A stretch of 64,000 nucleotides of DNA from Mucilaginibacter sp. (GTDB taxonomy: Bacteria > Bacteroidota > Bacteroidia > Sphingobacteriales > Sphingobacteriaceae): contig JAQBOA010000036.1 of assembly GCA_028288305.1 (NCBI GenBank), positions 1-64,000 on the forward strand, written 5' to 3'. Shown piece after piece: positions 16,696 to 26,509 of the stretch (position 1 is the first letter of the stretch; every line of letters starts with the position of its first letter). The notes under the pieces were generated by a model. That model searched no databases. It was given only the letters and a program-made list of their open reading frames with translations, and had not been told where the DNA came from. Position numbers and translations under genes: made by a program.

Positions 16696-16874
16696 TTATC
16701 TAAGGGTTTAATTATCAACCTTAAATTAATGTATTTTGTTATACAACGACCGTTTACCTTATTACTCATTTTTAATCCTTAGGGCTTGCGGGCTTTCTTC
16801 TAAACTGTCCTATAAACACGCTAGGATAAGATTTAAACAAATGATGTTTTTGCTGCACATTATTGTAAAAAAGT

Positions 16875-18671
16875 ATGAGAACCAAAACCGATCATTTTTT
16901 GTTTAGCCGGCTATCTATACAACAACGCTTACCGCTTCTTATATGTACGCTATTACTTGCTTCCGTTATTATATACGGCTTTGCTAATTATTACAGTTTA
17001 AAGAAAGCTACTTTAATAATTGGCAAAGAACGGCTCAATTCATTTGTAGTAGAGCTTGCTTCATCACTTGGCACATCGGCACAATCCATTATAAAAATAG
17101 TGAATACTACAGCGGCCCAAAAAACAGTAGTGGAGTGCTTAAAGTCGGACGGGAAGAAATTTCGTAAAGAAACCATTGATGCACTTGATAAATTGCATCG
17201 GGACAGTACCTGGGTTTTGGTAGAGTTATTAAACAAGAACTTAGTACCCATTATCCGTTCGGATAAATCCACTGTTAACTTAAAAGTAAATATAAAAGAC
17301 CTAATATCGTATACCAAAGTAGGTCCGGACTCGAGCAAAGTAGGTAAAATATATAACATAAAAGGCTTAGTATACCATCCCGTTATTACTGCAGTTACTA
17401 ACCAAAAACACATAATCGGGTATATTGTATCATGGATAAGCATTCACGAAACTCCAAAATCAATGGAGCAATTTTATCAGCTTGTGGGTATTACCGCCGA
17501 TATTTATATAGAAAACACCGATGGAAGCCTTTGGACAAACTTAATTGATCCCCTCTCCAAGTCCCCATTTAAGATCAAAAAAACTAATGAATTAATTGAA
17601 TTTACCAATACAGATGGTAGGTGGATGATTGCAAGAGCACAATATATACCTCACACATACTGGTTGGTTGTAGTTGCATTTTCGGAGCAAAATATGTTGA
17701 ATGGCGTTAACAGCTTTGTAAAATGGATTGTCCTTATTGGTATAGTGCTTATGGCCATAGGTATTTTAGCAGCCTGGGTTATGAGCCGCAATATTACAAA
17801 ACCATTAAATCAGCTTATGGCTGCCGCCATGGCTATTGCGCAGGGCAACTATTCATCACCGGTTCCAATTGATGAGTTCAAATACGATGAATTAGGAAAG
17901 CTTGCAAATGCTTTCAATATTATGATATCGGAAATATACCTGGCGCACCATGAGTTAGAAAATAAGGTAGAGGAGCGTACCGCCCAACTGGAGAACGTAA
18001 ACAAGGAACTGGAAGCTTTTTCGTATTCTGTTTCACATGATTTAAGGACACCCCTTAGGGCAATAAGCGGTTACTCTATTATGCTTAAAGAGGATTATGA
18101 GGCAGAACTGGGTACTGAAGGAAAAAGAATTATTCATAACATTATTACCAATGCAAAAATGATGGGGCAATTAATTGATGATCTGCTTTCATTTTCACGC
18201 CTTGGCAAAAAGGAATTGGTACGGACGCAGATTGATATGCAATTGCTTGCCAAAAATGTTGTTAACGAGTTGTTACAATCCGGGCCTGAAGACAAATATA
18301 ATTTTAATATTGATTTATTACCGCCGATTAAAGCAGACCAGGTAATGATTAAGCAAGTACTGTTAAACCTGGTAAATAATGCAATAAAATATTCTTCAAA
18401 AAAAACTGATCCGAAGATTGTAATTGGGTCGATAGAAAAAGAAACAAAAACAATTTATTATGTAAAGGATAATGGGGCCGGGTTTGATATGGCTTATGCC
18501 AATAAATTATTTGGTGTTTTTCAACGCCTGCATTCGCAGGAAGAATTTGAAGGTTCAGGTGTAGGTTTAGCATTAGTTAAACGAATAATAGAAAAACATA
18601 AAGGAGAGATATGGGCAGAAGGAATAGAAAATGAAGGTGCTACCTTTTATTTTAGTTTACCTAAAACTTAG
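16875..18671 (+). CDS. Membrane sensor histidine kinase (HAMP, phytochrome-type kinase core)
   Basis: A 598-residue sensor. TM1 (about 18-38) and TM2 (about 283-303) flank a 240-residue periplasmic domain that reads like a double-Cache/PAS sensor. A HAMP domain follows (NITKPLNQLMAAAMAIAQGN, 308-360), then a coiled coil and HisKA with the phosphoacceptor His near 387 in SVSHDLRTPLRAISGYS. The ATPase part shows N-box NLVNNAIKYSS, G1 VKDNGAGFD and G2 GSGVGLALVKRI. The kinase core resembles the phytochrome Cph1 type, which pairs with Rcp1-like single-domain regulators such as the next gene (3-base gap). Confidence 0.92.
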   Translation: MRTKTDHFLFSRLSIQQRLPLLICTLLLASVIIYGFANYYSLKKATLIIGKERLNSFVVELASSLGTSAQSIIKIVNTTAAQKTVVECLKSDGKKFRKETIDALDKLHRDSTWVLVELLNKNLVPIIRSDKSTVNLKVNIKDLISYTKVGPDSSKVGKIYNIKGLVYHPVITAVTNQKHIIGYIVSWISIHETPKSMEQFYQLVGITADIYIENTDGSLWTNLIDPLSKSPFKIKKTNELIEFTNTDGRWMIARAQYIPHTYWLVVVAFSEQNMLNGVNSFVKWIVLIGIVLMAIGILAAWVMSRNITKPLNQLMAAAMAIAQGNYSSPVPIDEFKYDELGKLANAFNIMISEIYLAHHELENKVEERTAQLENVNKELEAFSYSVSHDLRTPLRAISGYSIMLKEDYEAELGTEGKRIIHNIITNAKMMGQLIDDLLSFSRLGKKELVRTQIDMQLLAKNVVNELLQSGPEDKYNFNIDLLPPIKADQVMIKQVLLNLVNNAIKYSSKKTDPKIVIGSIEKETKTIYYVKDNGAGFDMAYANKLFGVFQRLHSQEEFEGSGVGLALVKRIIEKHKGEIWAEGIENEGATFYFSLPKT

Positions 18672-18674
18672 TAT

Positions 18675-19112
18675 ATGAATGATAAAATAGAAATTTTACT
18701 GGTTGAAGATAACCAGCATGATGCAGAATTGACCATCAGGTCACTGAGAAAAGTCAATTTGGCCAATAAACTCGTCCATTTAAAAGATGGCGCAGAAGCG
18801 CTTGATTTTATTTTTGCGAAAGGAGCATTTGCTGGCCGGCAAATAGAAAATAAGCCTAAGGTTATTTTATTAGATATTAAAATGCCTAAAGTAGACGGTA
18901 TAGAAGTTTTGAGGCAAATTAAGTCGAACGATATAACTAAAACAATTCCTGTAGTAATCATGACATCTTCAAAAGAAGAACAGGATATTATTACTAGTTA
19001 TAACCTTGGTGTTAATAGTTACGTAGTAAAACCTGTTGATTTTGAAGGCTTTGCAAAAGCAGTTGCAGAACTTGGTTTTTATTGGCTGATGATCAATGAG
19101 CTACCCGAATAA
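18675..19112 (+). CDS. Rcp1-like single-domain response regulator
   Basis: A 145-residue receiver domain without an output domain. Acidic pair Glu11-Asp12 in [13 protein letters not shown], phosphoacceptor Asp67 in [13 protein letters not shown], Thr/Ser in [11 protein letters not shown] and Lys119 in YVVKPVDFE are all present. The Rcp1 branch is marked by the EDNxHDAELT opening. Such proteins shuttle phosphate from the cognate kinase; the three-base gap to the upstream kinase gene and nine-base gap to the next kinase gene indicate one operon and probably one signalling route. Confidence 0.93.
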   Translation: MNDKIEILLVEDNQHDAELTIRSLRKVNLANKLVHLKDGAEALDFIFAKGAFAGRQIENKPKVILLDIKMPKVDGIEVLRQIKSNDITKTIPVVIMTSSKEEQDIITSYNLGVNSYVVKPVDFEGFAKAVAELGFYWLMINELPE

Positions 19113-19121
19113 TATCAACCT

Positions 19122-21434
19122 ATGGACCGAACTTTAAAGATATTACATATAGAGGATATTCCAAGTGATGCTGAACTCGTAGAAAGAATTTTAAAAAGAT
19201 CAGGTATAGTATTTGAAAAACTCATTGTTGATTGCAGAAAAGAATATATAAATGCCCTTTCCCAATTTCATCCTGATATTATTCTTTCAGATCATTCACT
19301 TCCAAGCTTCAATTCGCTTGAGGCTTTGAATATTCTAAAACAAACCAGGATGAATATTCCGTTCATCCTTATAACTGCTACAGTTTCGGAAGAATTTGCT
19401 GTAAATGTTATGAAAGAAGGCGCATCAGATTACATTTTAAAAGACAGACTTCAACGTTTACCCAGCGCCATTATAAACGCTATAGGAAAACATCAATCTG
19501 ATAGTGAAAAGCAAACTTATCTAAGTAAAATAGTTGCCAGCGAGGCTTTATTTACAAAGGCCGAACTAATTGCTGAATTTGGTACCTGGCGGTTTAATAT
19601 TAGTACAAAAACTATTGACTGGTCAGCAGGCACTTATCCCTTGCTTGGATATAAGCAAGGCGAAGTTGATCCTTCTTTTGAAAATTTTTTAAAGAATATC
19701 TTTTCTGAGGACATTAACCAGGTTGAAAATGTTTTTAAAACCGCAGGTGATGTACCAGCTGCTGAAATAGATTTCAGAATAATTAATAAAGATGGCAGCA
19801 TAAGATATGTACACTCACAGTTTGAACTGGAAGTAAATGAAAAAGGAGAGCCTGCCTATATTATCGGGTTTAACCAGGATGTTACTTCATCAAAACTGGC
19901 CCAAATAGAAATACAAAAAAACATAAAAGAACTTAAGGCGGCAGCTGAGCGGCAATCGGCTATATTAAATGCTTTGCCGCCAAATATAGTGCTTCTTAAT
20001 GAATCAGGTAAAATTGTAGCTGTAAATGAATCATGGAAAAAATTTACGCTCGAAAACAACCTTGGAGTACCTAAATATGGCATTGATTATAGTTATTTAG
20101 CTATTTCTGAAAAAGCTACCGGGGTTGATGAAGTTTCCGGAGAAAAAATTGCGAATGGAATAAAAGAAGTAATAGCAGGAATAAAAAAGGAATTTTCAAT
20201 GGAATATTCATGTTATTCCAGGCAAAAAAAAGTATGGTTTCAAATAATTGTTGCTCCATTAACTGATAAAACAAAAAAGGGTGCAGTAGTATTGCACATT
20301 GATATTACCGGTAGAAAACTGGCAGAAGAACTGATGCATCAATCTGAAGCAAACCTGCGGACGATTTTTGAAAACACCGATATCGCCTATGTATTATGTG
20401 ATATCGAACATAAAATAGTTTCATTCAACGCCAAAGCCAATGAGCTTAGCTTAGAACAATTTAATAAAAAATTAAAAGTTGGCAACAATGCTTTTGGTTA
20501 CTTCCCTAAACATAAAATACCTAATGTGAAAGAAGCTATCCAAAAGGTTGAGAACAATGAAATGATTAGTTATGAAGCCAGTTACAAGCTTAAGGATAGT
20601 ACAGTTAAATGGCACGAGGTAAGATGGGTTGGCGTAGCTAATGAAAAGAAAACAAATATTGGTTTTATACTTGCTTTTAAGGACATTACCGAAAGGAAAA
20701 TTACTGACCTGGAACGTGAAAGAATGACAGCCGATCTTGTTCAGCGCAATAGCGATCTTGAACAATTCACTTACATCGTTTCTCATAATTTCAGAGCACC
20801 AGTGGCCAATATTATGGGGCTTACAAATATGTTGAATAGTTTTGATTTAGATGTTAATGAGAGCAATGAAGTGAAAACTGCTTTGACAGCCTCTATTAAT
20901 AACCTTGATCAGATAATAATGGATATGAACCATATTTTGCAGGTTAGCACCCGGATTAATGATAAAACCGAAGTTGTATCATTTCAGCAGTTGATTGAAG
21001 AGATAAACTTGAGTCTGAATAATTTAATGCAGAATGAAAATGTTAAAGTAACTTTCAATTTCGAGGCTGCAGACAACTTTATTACTATAAAAAGTTATAT
21101 GCACAGTATATTTTACAATTTGATATTAAATAGTATAAAGTATAAGAGGACTGATAATGACCCTGTTATATCTATAACCACCAGGAAATACGACAATAAA
21201 TTAGAAATACTTTTTAAAGATAATGGTAAAGGAATTGATGAAAAAAATTTCAAAAATCTGTTTGGGCTATACAGGCGTTTTGATACCAGTGTAGAAGGCA
21301 AGGGCATGGGGTTGTTTATGGTTAAGATGCAGGTTGAAAATCTGGGCGGAAAAATAAGCGTACAAAGTAAACCTGGCCAGGGAACAACCTTTAAAGTAGA
21401 GTTTCCGGATTCAAGGTATGCTAAGAAAGTTTAA
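19122..21434 (+). CDS. Receiver-PAS-PAS-PAS histidine kinase
   Basis: A 770-residue soluble kinase with the receiver domain first: Glu11-Asp12, phosphoacceptor Asp57 in DIILSDHSLPSFN, and Lys in DYILKDRLQR. Three PAS domains follow (about 145-260, 270-395, 405-525), then a HisKA-like helix with His near 555 in YIVSHNFRAPVANIMGL and an ATPase domain (N-box IFYNLILNSIKYK, G1 FKDNGKGID, G2 GKGMGLFMVK). No membrane segment. The N-terminal receiver means it can be driven by the upstream kinase, making a likely three-gene phosphorelay. The effector is not visible here. Confidence 0.92.
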   Translation: MDRTLKILHIEDIPSDAELVERILKRSGIVFEKLIVDCRKEYINALSQFHPDIILSDHSLPSFNSLEALNILKQTRMNIPFILITATVSEEFAVNVMKEGASDYILKDRLQRLPSAIINAIGKHQSDSEKQTYLSKIVASEALFTKAELIAEFGTWRFNISTKTIDWSAGTYPLLGYKQGEVDPSFENFLKNIFSEDINQVENVFKTAGDVPAAEIDFRIINKDGSIRYVHSQFELEVNEKGEPAYIIGFNQDVTSSKLAQIEIQKNIKELKAAAERQSAILNALPPNIVLLNESGKIVAVNESWKKFTLENNLGVPKYGIDYSYLAISEKATGVDEVSGEKIANGIKEVIAGIKKEFSMEYSCYSRQKKVWFQIIVAPLTDKTKKGAVVLHIDITGRKLAEELMHQSEANLRTIFENTDIAYVLCDIEHKIVSFNAKANELSLEQFNKKLKVGNNAFGYFPKHKIPNVKEAIQKVENNEMISYEASYKLKDSTVKWHEVRWVGVANEKKTNIGFILAFKDITERKITDLERERMTADLVQRNSDLEQFTYIVSHNFRAPVANIMGLTNMLNSFDLDVNESNEVKTALTASINNLDQIIMDMNHILQVSTRINDKTEVVSFQQLIEEINLSLNNLMQNENVKVTFNFEAADNFITIKSYMHSIFYNLILNSIKYKRTDNDPVISITTRKYDNKLEILFKDNGKGIDEKNFKNLFGLYRRFDTSVEGKGMGLFMVKMQVENLGGKISVQSKPGQGTTFKVEFPDSRYAKKV

Positions 21435-21486
21435 ACTTTACCTACACTGTTTACAGCGTATGTAAAGTTACTTCCCTATGTAAGTA

Positions 21487-22749
21487 CTAAATAATCGTGC
21501 CATTGGGTATCACGGCCCGCTTTTTTATAATCACGATTCCATCCTGAACTGTATAAGGTCCATAATCTCCATCTTCCAATTTTTCGCCGCAATTTATTTT
21601 CACATCATCTCCTATATATGTGTTTTTATCAATAATTGCGTTACAAATATGACACCTGTCTCCAATACCCATAATGGGTGATTTACTTAGATGCGATTCT
21701 TCAATCTGCTCTAATGTTTGATAATTATCACTACCCATCAAATAGCAGTTTTCAATGATGGTTCCAAAACCAATACGGCTGCGTATACCTATTATTGAAC
21801 GGGTGATCTGGCTGGCATTCACAATACATCCATCAGAAATTATAGCTTTTTCAAGGTGTGTGCCTGAAACTTTTGAGGGAGGCAGCATGCGTGCCCTGGT
21901 ATATATAGGGTTCTTGTCAAAAAGGTTAAATTGAGGTATATCATCGGTTAAACCAAGATTAGCCTCAAAGAAAGACGGAATAGTACCTATATCTGTCCAA
22001 TAGCCTTCATATTGGTAACTTACCACTTTATGATCAGCTATTGATTGCGGTATAATTTCTTTACCGAAATCGGTACGGTCATTTCCCAATAAAAGGTCAT
22101 ATAAAAGCTTTCGGTTAAAAAGGTATATACCCATTGAAGCCAGGTACAAGCGGCCTTCTGCCTCCATTTGCGGGCTAACTTCAGATACCCAATTTTCAAA
22201 CCCGGTTTTAGGTTTTTCAATAAATGAGGTAATCAAACTTTCCTCATTTGTTTTAAGTATTCCAAAACCAGGTACATCATTAGCGTGTACGGGTATGGTA
22301 GCAATTGATATGTCGGCATTTTTTTCAATATGCTGCTCTATCATGGCGGCAAAATCCATTTGATATAATTGATCGCCTGACAGGATGAGCACATATTCAA
22401 ATTCGTGCACAGCAAGGTGGTGTAAGCTTTGCCTTACTGCATCGGCAGTTCCCTGGAACCAGGCCACACTTGAAGGTGTTTGCTCAGCTGCCAGTATATC
22501 AACAAAAGACTCGCTGAAACTGCTAAAGTGATAGGTATTTTTTATATGCTTATTTAATGATGCCGAATTAAATTGTGTTAATACATATATCCTATGAATA
22601 CCCGAATGCAGGCAGTTTGAAATAGGAATATCAACCAAACGATATTTACCAGCAATAGGTACTGCCGGTTTTGAGCGTGTTGCGGTTAATGGTGATAACC
22701 GGCTTCCCTGGCCGCCGCCAAGTACAATACAAATTACTTTTGAGGTCAT
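21487..22749 (-). CDS. glgC: Glucose-1-phosphate adenylyltransferase
   Basis: A 420-residue ADP-glucose pyrophosphorylase, making ADP-glucose for glycogen. The nucleotidyltransferase opening VLGGGQGSRLSPLTATRSKPAVPIAGKY is split here only for description: GGGQGSRL binds ATP and SKPAVP closes the site. The YWTDIGTI motif near residue 245 and a C-terminal left-handed beta-helix with hexapeptide-like repeats (IGIRSRIGFGTII) are present. It overlaps the stop of glgA by four bases, so the two form an operon. Confidence 0.95.
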   Translation of the reverse strand: MTSKVICIVLGGGQGSRLSPLTATRSKPAVPIAGKYRLVDIPISNCLHSGIHRIYVLTQFNSASLNKHIKNTYHFSSFSESFVDILAAEQTPSSVAWFQGTADAVRQSLHHLAVHEFEYVLILSGDQLYQMDFAAMIEQHIEKNADISIATIPVHANDVPGFGILKTNEESLITSFIEKPKTGFENWVSEVSPQMEAEGRLYLASMGIYLFNRKLLYDLLLGNDRTDFGKEIIPQSIADHKVVSYQYEGYWTDIGTIPSFFEANLGLTDDIPQFNLFDKNPIYTRARMLPPSKVSGTHLEKAIISDGCIVNASQITRSIIGIRSRIGFGTIIENCYLMGSDNYQTLEQIEESHLSKSPIMGIGDRCHICNAIIDKNTYIGDDVKINCGEKLEDGDYGPYTVQDGIVIIKKRAVIPNGTII

Positions 22750-24170
22750 ATTATTGGATTTAAACTTTTGTATAAGTTAATATATTCTTTAGATGAACGA
22801 TCCCATGAAAAATCAAGTGCCATCATTATTTTGCGCAAAGACTGAAGGTGCTTTGTGTTATTAAAAAGAACTAACGCCCGGCTAACCGCCTCGCAAATAT
22901 CTTCAACGCTCGCATCATTATATCTGATGCCATATCCCCCTTCATCACCAAAATCTATTACTGTATCTTTTAATCCTCCGGTGGTTCTTACCATTGGCAT
23001 CGTTCCGTACCTTAATGCATACAATTGGTTAAGACCGCAGGGTTCAACACGTGAGGGCATTAACAAAAAGTCGGACCCGGCGTAAACCAAATGCGCAAGA
23101 GCTTCATCATAACCTATAAAAACATGGAACCAATCAGGATAAAAAGCTTTAAGCTGCAGTAATTCTATTTCAGTTTCCTTTTCACCTGCACCTAATAATA
23201 AAAAGTTAAACTGTCCGGGATGTTCATTGAAGCTTTGTTCTATAGCCGTAGCTAACAAATCGGCGCCTTTTTCTATCACTAAACGGCCTATAAATGAAAC
23301 CAGCGGCTTATCAGGAGCAAGATTAAACCTGCTGCACAATGCCTCCTTATTAGCCTGTTTGCCTTTTGATACCTGGAGTACTGAAAAGTTGCTGGCAATC
23401 ATGGGGTCGGTTTTAGGGTTCCATATATCAGTATCTATACCATTAATAATTCCAACACCTTTAGCCCTTTCCATGTAAAATAAATATTCAAGGCCGTTTG
23501 AATTTATGGTTAGCTCTTGCAGGTAAGTAGGTGATACCGTAGTATAACGCCAACAGCATTTTACAGCCGCTGCCAGGGGATTTATCCCCCCGGCCCAATC
23601 CAGCAGGCCGGTTTTTGAAAGATCTATCTCCGGTAGATATGAAAGTTTATCCCAGCCAAAAGCACCATGATACTGACCGTTATGTATGGTGAAAATAGTA
23701 GGCGTATTAGCCAGCCGGGTATATAGTTTTGAATGATACAATAAAAAGGGTATAAGCCCCGAATGATGATCATGACAATGGATCAGGTCTGGGGATTGCT
23801 GTGAAAAACTGATCCAGTCTAAAAACGCAATCTGGAAAGCAACAAATTGTTCTGTTTCATCCGGATAACTATAAATTTCTTCACGGTCCAACAACCCTGG
23901 TATCCTAACCAAAAATAATTCAAAACCCAGTTTATCAGTTTGTTCTTTTAATATTTCGAAGTAAAGGCGGCGGGTCCCCAGTAAAGTAGCACCCTGGAAT
24001 ACAGTATCAAAAACATTTTCCTTAACAAACTTGCGATTATAATAAGGCATAACAACGGCTGCCTGCAACCCTGCCAGGTTTTGATATTTGGGCAATGCCC
24101 CAACAACATCAGCAAGGCCACCAACCTTCGCAACGGGGTAACATTCGGCACTAAGATGAAAAATTCTCAT
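22746..24170 (-). CDS. glgA: Glycogen synthase (GT5, ADP-glucose dependent)
   Basis: A 474-residue glycosyltransferase adding glucose from ADP-glucose to glycogen. The KVGGLADVV motif near residues 15-23 binds the ADP-glucose phosphates, the catalytic region includes IHNGQYHGAF, and the C-terminal lobe carries the GT-B motif MPSRVEPCGLNQLYALRYG and TGGLKDTV. Compared with other GT5 enzymes the lengths of both lobes are normal. It is the first gene of the glgA-glgC pair; no branching-enzyme or phosphorylase gene is in the window. Confidence 0.93.
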   Translation of the reverse strand: MRIFHLSAECYPVAKVGGLADVVGALPKYQNLAGLQAAVVMPYYNRKFVKENVFDTVFQGATLLGTRRLYFEILKEQTDKLGFELFLVRIPGLLDREEIYSYPDETEQFVAFQIAFLDWISFSQQSPDLIHCHDHHSGLIPFLLYHSKLYTRLANTPTIFTIHNGQYHGAFGWDKLSYLPEIDLSKTGLLDWAGGINPLAAAVKCCWRYTTVSPTYLQELTINSNGLEYLFYMERAKGVGIINGIDTDIWNPKTDPMIASNFSVLQVSKGKQANKEALCSRFNLAPDKPLVSFIGRLVIEKGADLLATAIEQSFNEHPGQFNFLLLGAGEKETEIELLQLKAFYPDWFHVFIGYDEALAHLVYAGSDFLLMPSRVEPCGLNQLYALRYGTMPMVRTTGGLKDTVIDFGDEGGYGIRYNDASVEDICEAVSRALVLFNNTKHLQSLRKIMMALDFSWDRSSKEYINLYKSLNPII

Positions 24171-24598
24171 TTGGGTTTATGAATGGATTAAGGTACTAAA
24201 CATTTACCTATATGAACAAACACATAATTGAAAAAATGTGTTTCAAATAGTAAAATTATTTGATTAAAATGACGGTTTGGTTGTCATTTCATTATTAATT
24301 GCTTTTAAGGCAAATTTGAGTATTGAAAAGATTTCTTCTATTCTGAAAGACTCGTATATAATTAGTTAAATTGTTTATATGCTTACATTTAAATCGTTAA
24401 GAGATACAGAATATTCCTTCCTAAGCTGTCTCTACTTGGGCGACAAAAGAAATCAACTCTTTACAACTGTACTTGCCTGCGCAAGTAAATCCAGGAAGCA
24501 TAATATAGATTTCATTGTTAAGTAGCTAACAATTTACATGCACTTGAACAAAGCTCAAATTAAAAATTACTATGTTTATCCCATACACTTTACAACTT
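24171..24598. other. 428-base intergenic region between glgA and the DUF1080 gene
   Basis: Divergent promoter region, AT-rich. It holds one weak 48-codon open frame (24379-24525), described separately, and no hairpin or repeat of note. Confidence 0.4.
24379..24525 (+). CDS. Candidate 48-residue ORF, possibly a transposase remnant
   Basis: ATG at 24379 opens a frame of 48 codons containing YLGDKRNQLF. A LGDKR box is characteristic of the N-terminus of Tn5-type (IS4 family) transposases, so this might be a fragment of one, but the match is only a few residues and no terminal repeats are seen. It could equally be a chance frame in the glgA upstream region. Confidence 0.2.
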   Translation: MLTFKSLRDTEYSFLSCLYLGDKRNQLFTTVLACASKSRKHNIDFIVK

Positions 24599-25465
24599 AT
24601 GAAAAATTTACTATTATCACTTTGCTTTATCTCAATTTTATTGTGCAGCACCTCTTTTATACACAAAGACAAATGGACTCCATTACTAGATAAAAGTCTG
24701 TCTAAATGGGAGATATATCAAAGTTTCAGGCACAAAAATGGTTATAAAGGCGAGGCGCCAAAGGATGAGAATGGCAACCTTATAAAACCTGTTGGTTATA
24801 ATAAAAATGAAGAAAATGAATTTTCTACGATAGAAGAAAATGGCGATCTGGTGTTAAAAATTGGCGGTCCTATTTATGGTTGTTTGTTTACCAAACAGGA
24901 ATTTCAAAATTATGATCTTAAATTAAAAGTAAAATGGGGCGATAAAAAATGGGAACCCCGCTTAAATGAAGACAAGGATTCAGGACTGCTTTACCATTCA
25001 CAAGGCGAATGCGGTGTTGAATACTGGAGAACATGGATGCTGAGCCAGGAATACCAGATCACCGAAGGGGGCATGGGCGATTATTGGTCGCAGGCAAGCT
25101 CCCGGAGTGACGTAAAAGCAAGAAAGGAAGGAAAAAATTATTTTTTTGACAATAAAGGCACTTTAATGGCATTTGGCTCGGGCACAGGCAACGGAAATTT
25201 CTGTCATGCCGGAATGGATGCAGAGATAAAAGGTGGATGGAACGATATAGAGTTGATAACCTATGGGGATAAAAGTATCCGCATTGTAAACGGAAAGGTA
25301 GTTATGGCACTGTCAAACAGCAGGTATATGGTTGGCACTGAAGAAAAACCATTGGTAAAAGGTAAACTTCAATTGCAATGCGAAGCTGCAGAAGTTTATT
25401 ATAAAGACATTATGATTAAACCAATTGATGGTATACCTGCTGAGTATGCTCCTTACTTTAATTAA
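24599..25465 (+). CDS. DUF1080 / 3-keto-disaccharide hydrolase-domain protein
   Basis: A 288-residue secreted protein. A signal peptide starts at the Met at 24599 (MKNLLLSLCFISILLCS). The mature part opens with KWTPLLDKSLSKWEIYQ, the classic start of the DUF1080 concanavalin-like beta-sandwich, and continues with GDLVLKIGGPIYGCLFTKQ, DSGLLYHSQGE and GKLQLQCEAAEVYYKDI, all family landmarks. Domain members act on oxidised (3-keto) glucosides. A start at 24572 is possible but adds residues in front of the signal. It converges with the SPFH operon across a palindromic repeat. Confidence 0.88.
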   Translation: MKNLLLSLCFISILLCSTSFIHKDKWTPLLDKSLSKWEIYQSFRHKNGYKGEAPKDENGNLIKPVGYNKNEENEFSTIEENGDLVLKIGGPIYGCLFTKQEFQNYDLKLKVKWGDKKWEPRLNEDKDSGLLYHSQGECGVEYWRTWMLSQEYQITEGGMGDYWSQASSRSDVKARKEGKNYFFDNKGTLMAFGSGTGNGNFCHAGMDAEIKGGWNDIELITYGDKSIRIVNGKVVMALSNSRYMVGTEEKPLVKGKLQLQCEAAEVYYKDIMIKPIDGIPAEYAPYFN

Positions 25466-25467
25466 TT

Positions 25468-25591
25468 TAGCACTAATTTCACGAATTGATTCGAATTTCA
25501 CTAATTAGACTGAAATAGGTGGAATTCGAATCAACTCGCGAAATTCGCGTTTATCAATTCGCGTTAATTCATTCGCGAAAATTAGTGCTAA
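25468..25591. repeat. Nested inverted repeat between convergent genes
   Basis: Outer arms ttagcactaattt (25468-25480) and aaattagtgctaa (25579-25591) are perfect complements; inner arms ttgattcgaatt (25486-25497) and aattcgaatcaa (25523-25534) are also perfect. Further gcgaaattcgcg-like units lie inside. It starts three bases after the DUF1080 stop and ends four bases before the SPFH gene stop, so it could act as a shared terminator as well as a repeat. Confidence 0.75.
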
Positions 25592-25594
25592 TAA

Positions 25595-26497
25595 TTACTT
25601 ATCGCTCAGCATTATCGGGTTTCCTTTGCCACCCATAATAATTATCTTGGTATTTGGTGATAAAGCGATTTCTTTTTGTGCCTTGATGGTTTCGTACTGC
25701 AATTGTTTATCAGATAAACCGGTTGAAAGTATCTTTTGATAATCTGCAATACCCTGCGCTTCTACACGTTTACGATCAGCTTCCTGGCGTTCCTTTTGTA
25801 AAACAAATTGCATTTTCTGGGCATCCTGTTCGGCATTGATCTTTGATTCGATACTTGCCTTTACCGATGCAGGCAATGCTATATTGCGTACCAATATTTG
25901 CTGTAGCTCCAGGCCTCTTTTTGCGAAGCTCTGTGTAATGGTCTGATTGATCTTATCCTGAAATTCTTGCCTTTTTGTAGAGTACAGGTCAACAGCCTGG
26001 TAGTTAACTGCGTTATCCCTTATCGCTGTACGAGCCACAGGGCGTACAATTTTATCAACATAGTCTACTCCAATATTTTGATATATATATGGCGCCTTAT
26101 AAGGGTTTACCTTATACAAAACCGAAATGTCAATAGTAACTTCCAATCCATCTGATGATAATACCCGTATAGCATCATCGCCTTCCTTCTGGCCCTCACT
26201 ATTAACGGCGCTCATAGTATAGTTTTGCGTTTGGATGTTGAATGGAATGACCTCGTATAAAGGATTAATGGCATGTAAGCCGCTTTCCAGCACACCATCC
26301 TGAACTTTACCGAAAAGTACCTGTACGCCAACTTTACCAGGCTCAATAATTTTGAACCCGGATAATGCTATTCCCAAAAAAACTACTACTAATCCTACGG
26401 TACTGACAATACCGCCAAAATGATTGCCCGGTTCGGGCGAACGTTTGAGCACTATACCTACAATTAGTATAATGATCCCTAAAATTGCAATAAGCAT
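25595..26497 (-). CDS. Prohibitin-family SPFH protein
   Basis: A 300-residue membrane protein with two N-terminal hydrophobic segments (about 2-18 and 30-48), followed by the SPFH/Band 7 domain from GFKIIEPGKVGVQVLFGKV to about residue 230, then a charged coiled coil (AEQDAQKMQFVLQKERQEAD). DISVLYKVNPYKAPYIYQNI and TAIRDNAVNYQAVDLYSTKR are typical prohibitin-like stretches. SPFH proteins form large rings that organise membrane proteases or domains. It is the last gene of a three-gene unit with the small membrane protein and the rhodanese gene. Confidence 0.88.
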   Translation of the reverse strand: MLIAILGIIILIVGIVLKRSPEPGNHFGGIVSTVGLVVVFLGIALSGFKIIEPGKVGVQVLFGKVQDGVLESGLHAINPLYEVIPFNIQTQNYTMSAVNSEGQKEGDDAIRVLSSDGLEVTIDISVLYKVNPYKAPYIYQNIGVDYVDKIVRPVARTAIRDNAVNYQAVDLYSTKRQEFQDKINQTITQSFAKRGLELQQILVRNIALPASVKASIESKINAEQDAQKMQFVLQKERQEADRKRVEAQGIADYQKILSTGLSDKQLQYETIKAQKEIALSPNTKIIIMGGKGNPIMLSDK

Positions 26498-26509
26498 ATG
26501 AATGTTTGG

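Larger units (their letters stand above)
16310..16874. other. 565-base intergenic region upstream of the histidine kinase gene
   Basis: Very AT-rich. It carries the 25-bp tandem repeat at 16613-16662 and a TATATTTG box at 16688-16695. A divergent promoter for the small peptide gene probably lies within about 100 bases of 16310. No coding sequence was found. Confidence 0.5.

Noticed and set aside
21435..21486. aactttac/gtaaagtt as a terminator between convergent genes
   Set aside because: Only 8 bp, about 20-base loop and no U-tract; too weak to call.
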